This document shows, piece by piece, positions 17,598-27,570 of a DNA stretch of 32,836 nt. How positions within the stretch are numbered: position 1 is the first letter of the stretch; each line of letters begins with the position of its first letter. Source of the stretch: Candidatus Poribacteria bacterium (GTDB lineage: Bacteria; Poribacteria; WGA-4E; UBA9662); the NCBI GenBank assembly GCA_002729015.1, contig PBVO01000106.1:35297-68132 (forward strand), written 5' to 3'. The notes below the pieces were generated by a model, which saw nothing but the letters and a program-made list of their open reading frames with translations, searched no databases and was not told the origin of the DNA. The translations under genes were made by a program, and so were the position numbers.

Positions 17598-17969
17598 CTA
17601 AATAAATTTTTCTAAGATAAATTCGAAAGTTAGATAACTATTATCGATATCAGAAAATGGGAAATTTTCTGGTCGTGGAAACTGAAGAATTCTCCAACCG
17701 TCGCTCACAGCATCTAGTACCGATTTATATGGTGGGCTCTGAGATGCTAGTTTTGGTATATTATCTTGGTATGGATCATAAATTGCCCAACCCGACAATG
17801 GAGATTGAATATTAGTCGATTTGGAGTGAAGGTACATAATTTTTTGATAACGTCGATTAACCGAAGTTGCAAGCAATACCTCAATCTGGTCTAAATCATC
17901 CACCTCAAGCTGACTATTTTCGAGTTTATGACGGCATTCATCCAAATGTTTTTTAATTTTATTGTCCAT
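17598..17969 (-). CDS. Conserved-looking 123-aa protein of unknown function, co-transcribed with PhyH
   Basis: I do not recognise the family with certainty. The protein is soluble, with a charged helical N-terminal third (KKHLDECRHKLENSQLEVDD) and a C-terminal half rich in aromatic residues (DGWRILQFPRPE, then NSYLTFEFILEKF). There are no signal peptide, membrane segments or metal motifs. An ATG start with GGAG ~10 nt upstream, normal codon use and the 13-nt gap to the PhyH gene argue that it is real. It could be a partner or accessory of the oxygenase, but that rests on position alone. Confidence 0.75.
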   Translation of the reverse strand: MDNKIKKHLDECRHKLENSQLEVDDLDQIEVLLATSVNRRYQKIMYLHSKSTNIQSPLSGWAIYDPYQDNIPKLASQSPPYKSVLDAVSDGWRILQFPRPENFPFSDIDNSYLTFEFILEKFI

Positions 17970-18375
17970 GGTAGTCTACTCCAATAGCTTCAGTTTAGGT
18001 GTAATAGCTTAACCTAGAATTTACTTTTGGCATATATTGAATAAGCTATTGCAAATAAAGGTAAAAGAAGCAACGATGTTTTAAAAAATAACAACAATCT
18101 TAGCTTTATCAGATACAATGAAATAAGCTACTTCCCAAAGAATATTGAAATAAAGGCCAAATTATTTGAAAGAAGACTATATGAAGATGAGCAATTTCCT
18201 TTATTTCGACTTCGAAAAATAAAGAGATCCAATATTATTTCAAGCTTGTCATTATGATAACTGGCTTCATGTTTCTAATTTATACTCAGGCCAAAAATTA
18301 TCTGTCATGGGCTAGAAGTGATAGGTTTTACTTGCTCAATTACAAACGAGCTTTGATAAAATAAGTACTTCGGTA
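17970..18375. other. Intergenic region (~400 bp)
   Basis: No gene, repeat or clear terminator is seen. The region should hold the promoter for the 123-aa/PhyH pair and the end of the HEAT lipoprotein gene, but no consensus element stands out. Confidence 0.45.
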
Positions 18376-19032
18376 TTATCGCTTTCGGTTTTGCATTTGA
18401 TCTAGAGCAATTCTAGCAACTCTCTGTGTTTCTTTATTTCCTTTTATTGATGCCTCGGTAAGTAGATGTACTGCAGGCTGTCCTATGTTCAGTAAACCAC
18501 GAACAGACACACGTCGAACATTCCACTCTGGGTCATCAAAGTTATTAATCAAAGTTGGCATAATCCTTTCAATAGGCTTTCCAATTTCACCCAATGCATA
18601 GGATGCTTGGATTCGGGTATTAGTACTATAATGTTCCAAAGCCTGAACCAGGAAGTCAACAGCTGGTTCCCCCATAGAAATTAAGGCGGTTGTAGCCGTC
18701 TGACCAACACCCGAATTGGAGTCATCTAATAGACTAATCAACGCGCTAGCTACAACATCTACAGGTTCGCCAATTTCACCCAATAACCAGATAGCACTTA
18801 TGCGAGCGTATTCGTTTTCCTGTTCATCCAAAATTTTGATTAAAGCAGGTACTGCGTCTACACCAATTTTTTGAATTGCGCGGGTCGCTTCGGCGCGCGC
18901 ATGCAAATCTGTTGATCTTAATTGGAAAACCTGATGATAAACTTCTTGTTTATTCGTACATCCGATTAAGTCGATCAAAATGAAACTAGCAAAAGTTAAT
19001 AATATCTGGATAGAAGGTAATTTTATTTTAAT
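18376..19032 (-). CDS. HEAT-repeat lipoprotein with probable ATT start
   Basis: The mature protein consists of about five HEAT/PBS-type repeats of ~35 residues (for example GVDAVPALIKIL, ISAIWLLGEIGEPV, ASYALGEIGKPI, RVSVRGLLNIGQPA), a protein-binding scaffold. The first usual start, TTG at 18978, would begin inside a signal peptide. The frame stays open to 19053 and upstream reads KIKLPSIQILLTFASFIL followed by IDLIGC, a standard lipoprotein signal with lipobox L-I-G-C. No ATG, GTG or TTG occurs upstream in frame. An ATT at 19032 has AAAGGAA about 7 nt upstream and is the best start, giving 218 aa. ATT is a rare start in bacteria, so a sequence error or an ATA start is possible. Expected location: lipid-anchored in the cell envelope. 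Confidence 0.8.
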   Translation of the reverse strand: MKIKLPSIQILLTFASFILIDLIGCTNKQEVYHQVFQLRSTDLHARAEATRAIQKIGVDAVPALIKILDEQENEYARISAIWLLGEIGEPVDVVASALISLLDDSNSGVGQTATTALISMGEPAVDFLVQALEHYSTNTRIQASYALGEIGKPIERIMPTLINNFDDPEWNVRRVSVRGLLNIGQPAVHLLTEASIKGNKETQRVARIALDQMQNRKR

Positions 19033-19517
19033 ATTACTTTCCTTTCGTTTTATTTAATTTATTTAATAGATTCATCTATAGATAGTTGACAGATGCGAAT
19101 ATAGCATAATGTTGAAATTCCGTAAAGAATACTTGAGTCTTAATTAGTCGTCAACCTGTAGGCCGAATTTTAGTTCATACGGAAAGGGAATTGAAAAAAC
19201 ATTAACAAGTGATTCTAGAAAAAAGTAAGGCAAATAAATCCTTAATTACTCGTCAAAAGTGATTTCATAATATATTGGATAATTTTTACCTAAGCTACGA
19301 CAGAATAAATCAGAAGTCCTTTCAAATTAGTAGATACCTAGAAAGATTGTTTTTGTTTCTCACAACGTATACTCTATAATTTTTAACTAAGATGATTTAA
19401 ACTAGATAGGTTACCTTATATAATTTAGGTCAAATAAACAGCTATCATTTAGCTTGGCTGATTAATAGCTTTTGTAAGTTGTGTCAACCCATCTAATCTA
19501 GTTCGGAGATATGTATC
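19033..19517. other. Divergent intergenic region (~485 bp)
   Basis: This separates the HEAT lipoprotein gene (-) from the tandem hydrolase gene (+). No open frame with motifs and no strong hairpin is seen. It should contain promoters for both genes; none matches consensus well enough to call. Confidence 0.45.
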
Positions 19518-21788
19518 ATGTTTTCTCTGCTAAATTGCTTATCGTATGCTATTCATGCTACCCTTTCCACCTCACAGCCTAATCAATTTTTACCAAATAC
19601 ATCCCTATTGACACTTGAGGAAGATATTGCTTCCCATTTGGTATCAGGTGTCGATAGATTCCTGTTAAGTCAGCTTGAGGAATCGATTTCAAAACGGGAA
19701 GGTTATTGGAAACGAGATTTTTCGTCTGCAGCTAACTACTCTGCCTCAATTAATCCAAATCGATTACAACTATCTCAAATTTTGGGCCTGCGTGATCAGC
19801 GAATACCACTGACAGAACTAGAACTAGTTGCTTCTACTAATCAACCAGCTCTTGTAGGAAAGGGCTACGACTACAGTATTTTTGCCGTACGTTGGCCATC
19901 AATCCGCAATATCTATGGGCACGGATTATTACTAGAACCATCAAATAAACCTATAGCTAATATAGTCGCTATTCCAGACGCAGATGTATTACCAGAACAG
20001 ATTTGTGGTTTAGTTGAAGGGGTACCAACTCAATCTCAATTTGCTAAACATCTAGTTGAAAGTGGCTGCAGAGTTGTCATACCAACTCTTATTTCTCGGC
20101 GATCGAATGGAATATCGAATCATATTTCGAAACGTGAGTGGCTATATCGTTCCGCATTTGAACTCGGCCGGCATTTGATTGGCTATGAGTTACAGAAAAT
20201 TTTTTCTATTATCGATTGGTTTTCTACAAAATTTCAAGATGAGTTGAAGATTGGAGCTATTGGCTGGGGAGAAGGTGGCCTGTTAGCGTTGTACGCAGGA
20301 GCAATTGACACAAGGATCGATTCCATTTGTGTGAGTGGTTATTTTGACTCCCGTCAACAGATTTGGACAGAGCCTCTTGAGCGTAATGTTTTTGGTTTAT
20401 TGAATCAATTTGGCGATGCTGAATTAGCGGCGATGATTTCACCAAGACATTTGGTTATTGAAGCGGCTGACTTCCCTGAAGTACATATACCAGCTGGCAC
20501 TGGAGGTGCAGCACCTGCAGATTTGGTAACACCCCCATTTGATCAAATCAAAGCTGAAGTTAAGCGAGCTCTATCAATCACCAAAGACCTCAACCCACAG
20601 CCAGAAATTAAGCTTATTCAACCCCAAAATCGTACATATGGTGCTCTAGAATCCTTACAAGTGTTTTTGGAACCATTGTCAAAAAGAATAATGATATCGG
20701 TTTCTAAGGACCAACCTGAACACACTGCAAGTAATTTTCAGCCTAATGAGCGTGAGGATCATCAATTAGCAGAAATAGATCAGCATAACCAGTGGTTGCT
20801 GAGTGAAAGCTCCCATACTCGACAGGAATTTTTCGCAAAATTAGATACGAGCACTCTTGAAAATTTTCAACAGACAATAGAATGGTATCGTAATTTTTTT
20901 TCGCGTGAAGTTATTGGCCAATTTGATTTGGATCTTCTACCCTTCAACGCACGTTCACGTCTTTCTTATCAAGGGAAAAATTGGCGAGGATACGAAATCG
21001 TTTTAGATGTTTGGCCAGACGTCATTGCATACGGAGTTTTATTATTACCGAATGAACTCAAATCAAATGAGAGAAGACCGGTCGTCGTATGTCAGCACGG
21101 CTTAGAGGGGCGCCCACAAGATGTGATTCAAGGTGATCATGATGCATACCACGACTTTGCAGCAAAATTAACAGAGCGTGGCTTTATCACCTTTTCACCT
21201 CAGAATCTTTATATTTTTGGGGATAGATTTCGTACGCTTCAACGCAAAGCCAATCCACTTAAAAAGACGCTCTTTTCGGTCATTGTTCCACAGCATCAAC
21301 AAATAGTTAACTGGCTTCAGTCTTTACCTTATGTTGACCCTCACCGAATCGCGTTTTATGGATTAAGTTATGGTGGCAAGACGGCTATGCGTGTTCCACC
21401 TCTTGTCAAGAATTATTGCCTCTCAATATGTTCCGCAGATTTTAACGAGTGGGTATGGAAGAATGCATCTACTCAAAGTAATTACAGCTATGTTAATTCA
21501 GGTGAATACGAAATTTTTGAATTTGATTTAGGAAGTACTTTTAACTATGCGGAGATGAGTTGGCTGATATGCCCAAGACCGTTTATGGTTGAACGAGGAC
21601 ACTTTGACGGTGTCGCTCCCGATGAGACTGTCGCATATGAGTATGCTAAAGTTAAACGGCAATACGATCTACTTGAGATAGGTAACCGAACTGAAATGGA
21701 GGTTTTTAATGGACCGCATACAATTAATGGAATTGGTACCTTTGAATTCCTTCACCAGCACCTCAACTGGCCGTCGGATACAACTTAG
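19518..21788 (+). CDS. Tandem alpha/beta-hydrolase protein, first domain with degenerate nucleophile
   Basis: The 756-aa protein holds two alpha/beta-hydrolase units. In the first (about 140-330) the nucleophile elbow reads G249-W-G-E252-G-G, so the Ser is replaced by Glu and the unit is probably inactive. The second (about 470-750) has an intact elbow G615-L-S617-Y-G-G, a candidate acid in GHFDGVAPDE and a His in FNGPHTINGIG (H734). It resembles the dienelactone-hydrolase / acetyl-xylan-esterase-like group of large environmental hydrolases, acting on an ester or peptide bond of unknown substrate. The N-terminus (MFSLLNCLSYAIHATLS) is only a weak signal peptide candidate. GGAG lies ~10 nt before the ATG. 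It is convergent with the M28 peptidase gene and stands alone. Confidence 0.8.
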   Translation: MFSLLNCLSYAIHATLSTSQPNQFLPNTSLLTLEEDIASHLVSGVDRFLLSQLEESISKREGYWKRDFSSAANYSASINPNRLQLSQILGLRDQRIPLTELELVASTNQPALVGKGYDYSIFAVRWPSIRNIYGHGLLLEPSNKPIANIVAIPDADVLPEQICGLVEGVPTQSQFAKHLVESGCRVVIPTLISRRSNGISNHISKREWLYRSAFELGRHLIGYELQKIFSIIDWFSTKFQDELKIGAIGWGEGGLLALYAGAIDTRIDSICVSGYFDSRQQIWTEPLERNVFGLLNQFGDAELAAMISPRHLVIEAADFPEVHIPAGTGGAAPADLVTPPFDQIKAEVKRALSITKDLNPQPEIKLIQPQNRTYGALESLQVFLEPLSKRIMISVSKDQPEHTASNFQPNEREDHQLAEIDQHNQWLLSESSHTRQEFFAKLDTSTLENFQQTIEWYRNFFSREVIGQFDLDLLPFNARSRLSYQGKNWRGYEIVLDVWPDVIAYGVLLLPNELKSNERRPVVVCQHGLEGRPQDVIQGDHDAYHDFAAKLTERGFITFSPQNLYIFGDRFRTLQRKANPLKKTLFSVIVPQHQQIVNWLQSLPYVDPHRIAFYGLSYGGKTAMRVPPLVKNYCLSICSADFNEWVWKNASTQSNYSYVNSGEYEIFEFDLGSTFNYAEMSWLICPRPFMVERGHFDGVAPDETVAYEYAKVKRQYDLLEIGNRTEMEVFNGPHTINGIGTFEFLHQHLNWPSDTT

Positions 21789-21888
21789 AAAAATCCCTGG
21801 GTTTAGTCAAAGGTTGGCATAGTTAGAAGTTGACAATTGCCTGAATGGTTAAGAGCGATCTTCTATTATTTGCAGAATAGACTTTAAG

Positions 21889-23754
21889 CTAGCGAACCAA
21901 TGCAAATGGGAGGTAAGTAGTCTCACTAGTCCCAGATTTGGCCAAGGCAGTGAGTTGAAGCGTATAAACTCCTCCTGCAGCCAATTGACCACTTTCCATT
22001 TTACCATTCCAACGAAAAGGTGAGTTCCGTCCCTTTTTACCACCAATTTTTCCTATTCGATAAGTTTGATTGTGAATTGACCACCCATTGTTATTGTAGA
22101 GATTGATTTCAACTTTAGCTGGCTCGGAAAGAAAATAATCCAAACCCAGTAATTCGCCTCGATCCAAATTAACCGGATTCGGAAATAGGATCACATTCCA
22201 TAGTAGTTTGTTGATTTCTTTTTCCTGCGCTTTTGATACGTAGGAATTATTACTGGAAGTCAGCTCAACCGTTGTAGCAACCGCCAGCTTAACAGCTAAT
22301 TCACCCAATGAATCAGTGATTTTGTCCATATCATCTGCTTGACTATGGATATATTTGATCGATTCTGTGGATTCGAAAGATGATTCTTCTGATAGTAAAA
22401 CTGCAGGAATCCCTATCTCCCAAAATGGGGAATGATCGCTATAAATGAAACTTGGGTTGTATTGGAGCCGCAAGTCCAGAGGAAATTCGTATTTTTGGTT
22501 GACAGTTTTGAAAACGTTTGCCAGCCACTGACTCCGTTCATCATATACAACGTGAATATCGAGATTCCCATCTTGGTCGTGCCCAATTAGGTCGAAATTC
22601 AATACGCCGCTGATTTGATCAGCCGACAAATCAGCGGTTTCTGATTTGATCTGATGACAGTAGTGTTTACTACCATACAGAAATAGCTCTTCACCCGAAA
22701 AAGCAATGAAACGGATACTGTAATCGAGGTCTAGATTACGAACTAAACGAGCAACTTCCAGCAAAATCGCTACACCGGACGCATTATCAGATGCTCCGGG
22801 AGCTGGCATGGTACGCCACTGTTGTTGCCATCCTCTGGTTTTAGAAGAAATACTATCGTAGTGGGCAACAAGTAAATAAAACTGATCTCTATTAGGACCT
22901 CGTCCCGGTCGGGTAGCAACAATATTATTCATCGTATAAGTCCCAATTTTTCCAGCACCAATTTGAGATCGAGTATGCTGAAAACTATCCATACCAACAA
23001 CTAGCCCTAGATTTTGAAACTGTTTTGCAATCCACTCCCCTGAATTGTCACAAGCTGAATCAGGTTCTGGTTGGCCGTCATGCTGGATAGCTCGTCTTAC
23101 TCGTAAGGCATATCGGCTCAAAAATTGGTATCCAGGAGTAGACACATCAGGATTAAGTGTCATAGTTTGAATTATTTGTCGCCAAGGCTGAGGCGAAATA
23201 TTGGCCACTAGTTGTTCTACCTCCATCTTGGGCTGCAAAGTCAGTTTGGTCAATCGAGGAGCCCTAGCACCGACTAGAATCTCAGAAGGTAATTTAGCTC
23301 GAAAATGGACAGGTAAACCAATTACATCAGAATCATTAGCTCGAACGAGTACAACCTTACCACCATCGAGTGTGTCAATCAGCTTCGTAGGTTCAGACAG
23401 ATCAGACAATAAATTCGTATCTAAGACATAGTAGTTAACAGCATTCATTTCCGATAAGGGGTGGCTATCAAGAATGGTCGTTTTTGATCTAGTAAATTCT
23501 TGGCGCATTAACGCTGTTAATTGAGGTAGAGCGGTCGCCGTTACAGATATTAAAACAGAATCAATAGAACGATAGCGAAGTTTGAAAGGAACTCTTTGTT
23601 GGATTTGCCAAAGTTTTTGTTCAGTAATACTCAAGCTAGGAACAAAAACCTTCGCCATATACTGAACTGGTTCACCAGCGTTACCAAATGCTGCCAGCAA
23701 AAATAAGAACAGGATAACAAAGTAATTTGAAATCGACGCTTTAAGTCGGATCAA
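21889..23754 (-). CDS. Secreted M28-family zinc aminopeptidase with C-terminal FlgD-like Ig domain
   Basis: This secreted metallopeptidase should hold two Zn ions. Ligands and catalytic residues are visible in order: H298 (VAHYDS), D323 (GASDNASG), E355-E356 (SGEELFLYG), D388 (NFDLIGHD) and H470 (IHSQADDMD). Residues ~530-620 (FPNPVNLDRG ... FRWNGKMESGQLAAGGVYTLQL) match the FlgD-like Ig fold often found at the end of secreted proteins. The frame is open up to 23796, but the TTG at 23754, with AGGTGA 8 nt upstream, gives a clean signal peptide beginning MIRLKASISNYF; a GTG at 23766 is the alternative. Either start overlaps the ABC ATPase gene's stop, so the two are translationally linked. It is the last gene of the nine-gene run. 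Confidence 0.87.
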   Translation of the reverse strand: MIRLKASISNYFVILFLFLLAAFGNAGEPVQYMAKVFVPSLSITEQKLWQIQQRVPFKLRYRSIDSVLISVTATALPQLTALMRQEFTRSKTTILDSHPLSEMNAVNYYVLDTNLLSDLSEPTKLIDTLDGGKVVLVRANDSDVIGLPVHFRAKLPSEILVGARAPRLTKLTLQPKMEVEQLVANISPQPWRQIIQTMTLNPDVSTPGYQFLSRYALRVRRAIQHDGQPEPDSACDNSGEWIAKQFQNLGLVVGMDSFQHTRSQIGAGKIGTYTMNNIVATRPGRGPNRDQFYLLVAHYDSISSKTRGWQQQWRTMPAPGASDNASGVAILLEVARLVRNLDLDYSIRFIAFSGEELFLYGSKHYCHQIKSETADLSADQISGVLNFDLIGHDQDGNLDIHVVYDERSQWLANVFKTVNQKYEFPLDLRLQYNPSFIYSDHSPFWEIGIPAVLLSEESSFESTESIKYIHSQADDMDKITDSLGELAVKLAVATTVELTSSNNSYVSKAQEKEINKLLWNVILFPNPVNLDRGELLGLDYFLSEPAKVEINLYNNNGWSIHNQTYRIGKIGGKKGRNSPFRWNGKMESGQLAAGGVYTLQLTALAKSGTSETTYLPFALVR

Positions 23755-24895
23755 AGTTATTTTCACCTGATTCAGGTTTGTCAGGAGGCAAAACAATCAC
23801 ATCTTCGGTTACTACATAGCAAGAAATTAGTGAATTCTCATCCGAAGTTGGTCGCAGAGATGGAGATGGATTATACAAAATAGATTTGATAGTTACTTCA
23901 GATGAATGGTCCAAACCAACCGCCAACTCGTATTCCTCAGTTTGTCCCAAATATGTGATATTCCGTGAGGTCGCTTGAAATCGATTAACCTCTGACTGAT
24001 CTTCACTCAAACCGAATTGGACTGCCTCAGGTCTAATTGAACAGTAGACCTGATCGCCTACACCGAAGTTGTATTGCGTACTCGCATTTGCCTTTAGTTG
24101 GCCGATTTCAGTTTTGATAGACAAAATTTGGTTCAATTTTTCTGTTACTTGGCCGGGTAAAAAATTAGTCTCACCGATGAAATAAGCAACCCAAGTATTA
24201 ATCGGCTTTCGATAGATTTCTTGGGGGGTTCCGACCTGTACTATTTTCCCATTTCGCATAACAGCAATCCGGTCAGCCAGGGACAAGGCTTCACTTTGAT
24301 CGTGTGTGACATAGATAGCGGTGATATCGGCTTGATCATGTATCCGCTTGATTTCGTTGCGAAGTTCTAAGCGGAGTTTAGCATCCAAATTACTGAGAGG
24401 TTCATCCAAAAGTAGTACATTGGGCTCAATAACAATAGCTCTAGCCAGCGCAATACGTTGTTGTTGCCCACCAGAGATAGCATTAACTGGACGATCTGCA
24501 TAGTCTTCCATCTGTACGACCTTCAAAACCTCAGCTACTTTCTTTTGGGTGGTAACGGAATCAATTTTCCTTAAATTAAGTCCATATGCCACATTTTGAC
24601 CGACTGTCATATGGGGCCATAGAGCATAGTTTTGGAAAACCATACCAGTATTACGCTTATGAGGAGGCACATCATTCATTAGGTTATCATCAAATAATAA
24701 TTGACCACTATCAGGCTGATAGAAACCGGCGATAGTACGTAGGCAGGTCGACTTGCCACAACCTGAAGGACCAAGCAGAAAGAAAAGTTCTCCACGCTCA
24801 ATTTCTAAACTAACCCGGTTCAGTGCCAGCGTAGTATCATCGACACCACGACTTAACGTTTTTTCAACTTTGTCTAATCTAACTTTTACGGACAT
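23741..24895 (-). CDS. ABC transporter ATP-binding protein, MalK/PotA/FbpC type with TOBE domain
   Basis: The 384-aa importer ATPase is complete: Walker A GPSGCGKST (42-50), Q-loop Q88, signature SGGQQ (141-145), Walker B LLLDE (161-165) and H-loop H198 (VTHDQ). The C-terminal ~130 residues form the TOBE-type regulatory domain of importers for sugars, polyamines or ferric iron. The substrate cannot be told, and no permease or binding-protein gene is nearby, so it may serve a transporter encoded elsewhere. The ATG at 24895 has AGGAT ~7 nt upstream. It is 15 nt after lepB and overlaps the start of the M28 gene. Confidence 0.9.
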   Translation of the reverse strand: MSVKVRLDKVEKTLSRGVDDTTLALNRVSLEIERGELFFLLGPSGCGKSTCLRTIAGFYQPDSGQLLFDDNLMNDVPPHKRNTGMVFQNYALWPHMTVGQNVAYGLNLRKIDSVTTQKKVAEVLKVVQMEDYADRPVNAISGGQQQRIALARAIVIEPNVLLLDEPLSNLDAKLRLELRNEIKRIHDQADITAIYVTHDQSEALSLADRIAVMRNGKIVQVGTPQEIYRKPINTWVAYFIGETNFLPGQVTEKLNQILSIKTEIGQLKANASTQYNFGVGDQVYCSIRPEAVQFGLSEDQSEVNRFQATSRNITYLGQTEEYELAVGLDHSSEVTIKSILYNPSPSLRPTSDENSLISCYVVTEDVIVLPPDKPESGENNFDPT

Positions 24896-24910
24896 GATAT
24901 ATCCTGTTGA

Positions 24911-25729
24911 TCAATCAAATTGAGTTTTTATTGGTTTAAAGGTTCGGTCTAGTCTGACTTGGAATTTACCCAAGGCGTCACGCCCCATAGAAAAATAAAT
25001 TAAGAAAGCTTGTCCTTTAATATCGTCCTGTGCAACCGGCCCCCATACTCGACTGTCTAGGCTGTTGTCCCGGTTGTCACCTATGGCAAAGACATAACCT
25101 TTTGGCACAATAAAGGGTTTCCCTTCAGGAAAACGCTGATTAAACTGGCGCCGCGAAAGTAGATAATCATGGAAAGTTTCATCGAAATCCTCCCGATCAA
25201 GTTCAGAAAAGGTTGACCACCATTCAAAACTAGGTTGATAATTAGGAGCAGGATAAGGCTTGAAGGGTGGGAATATTGCTGGGAATCCGTATTCATCTCG
25301 TCCGCCTCTCTCATATTTGGTGTAGTCGCCTTCAATTTTTTCACCATTAACACGCAAGGTCTTTCCTTCAATTTCGACAGAGTCTCCCTCCAAAGCAACA
25401 ATTCGTTTGATAAAATTTTTATCGCGCTCGTGCGGGGGCAAAAACACAAATACATCACCACGCCTCGGCTGATGAAAGGCAAACAAGCGTTTTTTTATGC
25501 CTGGAACCTTGATACCGTACATACACTTCCAAACCAAGATTCTGTCTCCAACCAATAAAGTATCTTCCATAGAACCCGAAGGGATTTTGTAAGCTTCAAC
25601 AACGAATGGCCTTACAAAACCGAAAACGAATGCTACAGCGACGATGATCATTTGGGTCATCTCATGTCCGAAGAAACGTTTGATAAAGGAAAAAATGTTC
25701 GGTTTATAATTTGGTGTAGTCGTTTCCAT
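24911..25729 (-). CDS. lepB: Signal peptidase I
   Basis: This membrane serine protease removes signal peptides from exported proteins. There is one N-terminal transmembrane segment (about 25-44), then the catalytic Ser in YKIPSGSMEDTL (S53), the general base Lys in FIKRIVAL (K108) and the conserved box GDNRDNSLDSRVWGPV. At 272 aa it carries an insertion of about 60 residues between the Lys box and the GDNRDNS box (around PFKPYPAPNYQPSFEWW), as in many Gram-negative enzymes. It lies 23 nt after lepA, the classical lepA-lepB order. Confidence 0.95.
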   Translation of the reverse strand: METTTPNYKPNIFSFIKRFFGHEMTQMIIVAVAFVFGFVRPFVVEAYKIPSGSMEDTLLVGDRILVWKCMYGIKVPGIKKRLFAFHQPRRGDVFVFLPPHERDKNFIKRIVALEGDSVEIEGKTLRVNGEKIEGDYTKYERGGRDEYGFPAIFPPFKPYPAPNYQPSFEWWSTFSELDREDFDETFHDYLLSRRQFNQRFPEGKPFIVPKGYVFAIGDNRDNSLDSRVWGPVAQDDIKGQAFLIYFSMGRDALGKFQVRLDRTFKPIKTQFD

Positions 25730-25752
25730 CTTTTAGTTCTAGACTTATTTCT

Positions 25753-27564
25753 CTAATCGTCATCATTGATAGATAAAATCGCCATGAAAGCTTCCTGTGG
25801 CACCTCAACACTACCAACCTGTTTCATTCGCTTTTTACCTTCTTTCTGTTTCTCTAACAGCTTTCGTTTTCGGGTAATATCACCCCCATAACACTTAGCC
25901 GTCACATTTTTCCTGAAAGCCCGGACTGTCTCTCTGGAGATAATTTTGTTACCAATAGCAGCTTGGATTGGAACAGTGAACATTTGTTTTGGGATGATTT
26001 CTTTCAATTTCTTACATAGTGCCCGTCCACGATCGTAGGCCATGTCGCGATGTAGAATGGTTGACAAAGCATCAACAGGTTTTTCATTGATCAATATATC
26101 AAGTTTGACTAAATTGGAGGTTTGGTATTCACCAATTTCGTATTCTAGTGAAGCATAACCGCGGGACAAAGATTTTAACTTGTCGTAAAAATCGATCAGA
26201 ATTTCACATAAAGGTAGTTGGTACGTGAGTTGAATACGAGTAGTATCTAAGTTCGTCATCCCAATGTATGTGCCTCTTCGTTTCTGGCATAAATCCATGA
26301 TATTACCAACAAAATCAGAGGGGACAATAATTTCTGCTTCAATGTATGGCTCTTGAATATAGTCAATCAGGTCAGCTGTAGGCAAAAAAGCTGGATTATC
26401 TACTATCTTTTGTGAACCGTCAGTTTGATACACATTGTACTGCACACTGGGAGATGTACGAATTAGGGTCAAGTCAAACTCTCGCTCTAGTCGCTCTTGG
26501 ATAACTTCCATATGCAACAGACCTAAAAATCCACATCGAAAACCGTAACCTAAAGCAATGGAACTTTCTGGCTCAAAGTTAAAAGACGCATCATTTAGTT
26601 TCAATTTTTCTAGGGCATCTCTCAAGCCCGTAAAATCATTCGTGTCAGCCGGGTAAAGCCCACAAAAGACAACAGGTTTTGTGTCGCGATAACCTGGTAG
26701 AGGATCGCTGGTTCGGCGATCATGATGGGTTAGGGTATCGCCGATTTTAGCGTGACTAATTTCTTTAATGCTGGCCGTTAAATAGCCAACCGAACCGGCT
26801 GACAGTTCATCAACCGCCCCCATTTCTGGTCGAAACACACCAACTTCTTCGACCTCATAGCTACGGTCGGTCGCCATCAGATAAACCTGATCGCCCTTTT
26901 TAAGCTGACCTTCAAAAATACGAATATATAACACAACACCACGGTAACTATTATAGAAGGAATCAATAACCAAAGCTTTTAGTGGGTCGGAGTTTTTCCC
27001 AGTGGGTGATGGTACCTGATCAACGATGGCTTCCAGCACTTCTTGAATACCAATCCCTTCTTTAGCACTTACAGGAAGTGCGTGATCTGCCGGAATACCA
27101 ATTATATCTTCAACCTGTTGTTTGACCCGTTCAGGGTTCGCGTGTGGTAAATCAATCTTATTAATAACGGGTACAATTTCCAAATCTTGGTCAACGGCCA
27201 AATAAGCATTCGCTAATGTTTGGGCTTCAACCCCCTGCGCGGCATCAATAATTAGGACGGCACCTTCGCAGGCTGATAAGCTGCGAGAAACTTCATAGGA
27301 GAAATCAACATGACCAGGCGTATCGATCAAATTAAGCTCGTAGTGATTACCATCTTTAGCTTGGTATTCTAAGCGAACTACCGTCGCCTTTATAGTGATA
27401 CCCCGTTCGCGCTCTAAATCCATTTGGTCCAAGACTTGTTCTTTCATCTCCCGCTGAGATAATGTATCGGTAAACTCTAAGAGCCTATCGCTGAGAGTAC
27501 TTTTCCCGTGATCAATATGCCCTAAAATGCAATAATTACGGATGTATTTGTTGGAAATAGTCAT
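25753..27564 (-). CDS. lepA: Elongation factor 4 (back-translocating GTPase LepA)
   Basis: This ribosome-bound GTPase can move the ribosome backward or remodel stalled complexes. The 603-aa length is normal. G-motifs are GHIDHGKS (15-22), the RERGITIKA switch I region, DTPGHVDF and NKIDLP. The LepA-specific C-terminal domain follows (near the end: [20 protein letters not shown] ... [21 protein letters not shown]). The start is ATG at 27564, 6 nt after pyrF; no in-frame stop or missing residue is seen. lepB follows 23 nt later. Confidence 0.97.
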   Translation of the reverse strand: MTISNKYIRNYCILGHIDHGKSTLSDRLLEFTDTLSQREMKEQVLDQMDLERERGITIKATVVRLEYQAKDGNHYELNLIDTPGHVDFSYEVSRSLSACEGAVLIIDAAQGVEAQTLANAYLAVDQDLEIVPVINKIDLPHANPERVKQQVEDIIGIPADHALPVSAKEGIGIQEVLEAIVDQVPSPTGKNSDPLKALVIDSFYNSYRGVVLYIRIFEGQLKKGDQVYLMATDRSYEVEEVGVFRPEMGAVDELSAGSVGYLTASIKEISHAKIGDTLTHHDRRTSDPLPGYRDTKPVVFCGLYPADTNDFTGLRDALEKLKLNDASFNFEPESSIALGYGFRCGFLGLLHMEVIQERLEREFDLTLIRTSPSVQYNVYQTDGSQKIVDNPAFLPTADLIDYIQEPYIEAEIIVPSDFVGNIMDLCQKRRGTYIGMTNLDTTRIQLTYQLPLCEILIDFYDKLKSLSRGYASLEYEIGEYQTSNLVKLDILINEKPVDALSTILHRDMAYDRGRALCKKLKEIIPKQMFTVPIQAAIGNKIISRETVRAFRKNVTAKCYGGDITRKRKLLEKQKEGKKRMKQVGSVEVPQEAFMAILSINDDD

Positions 27565-27570
27565 TGTATG

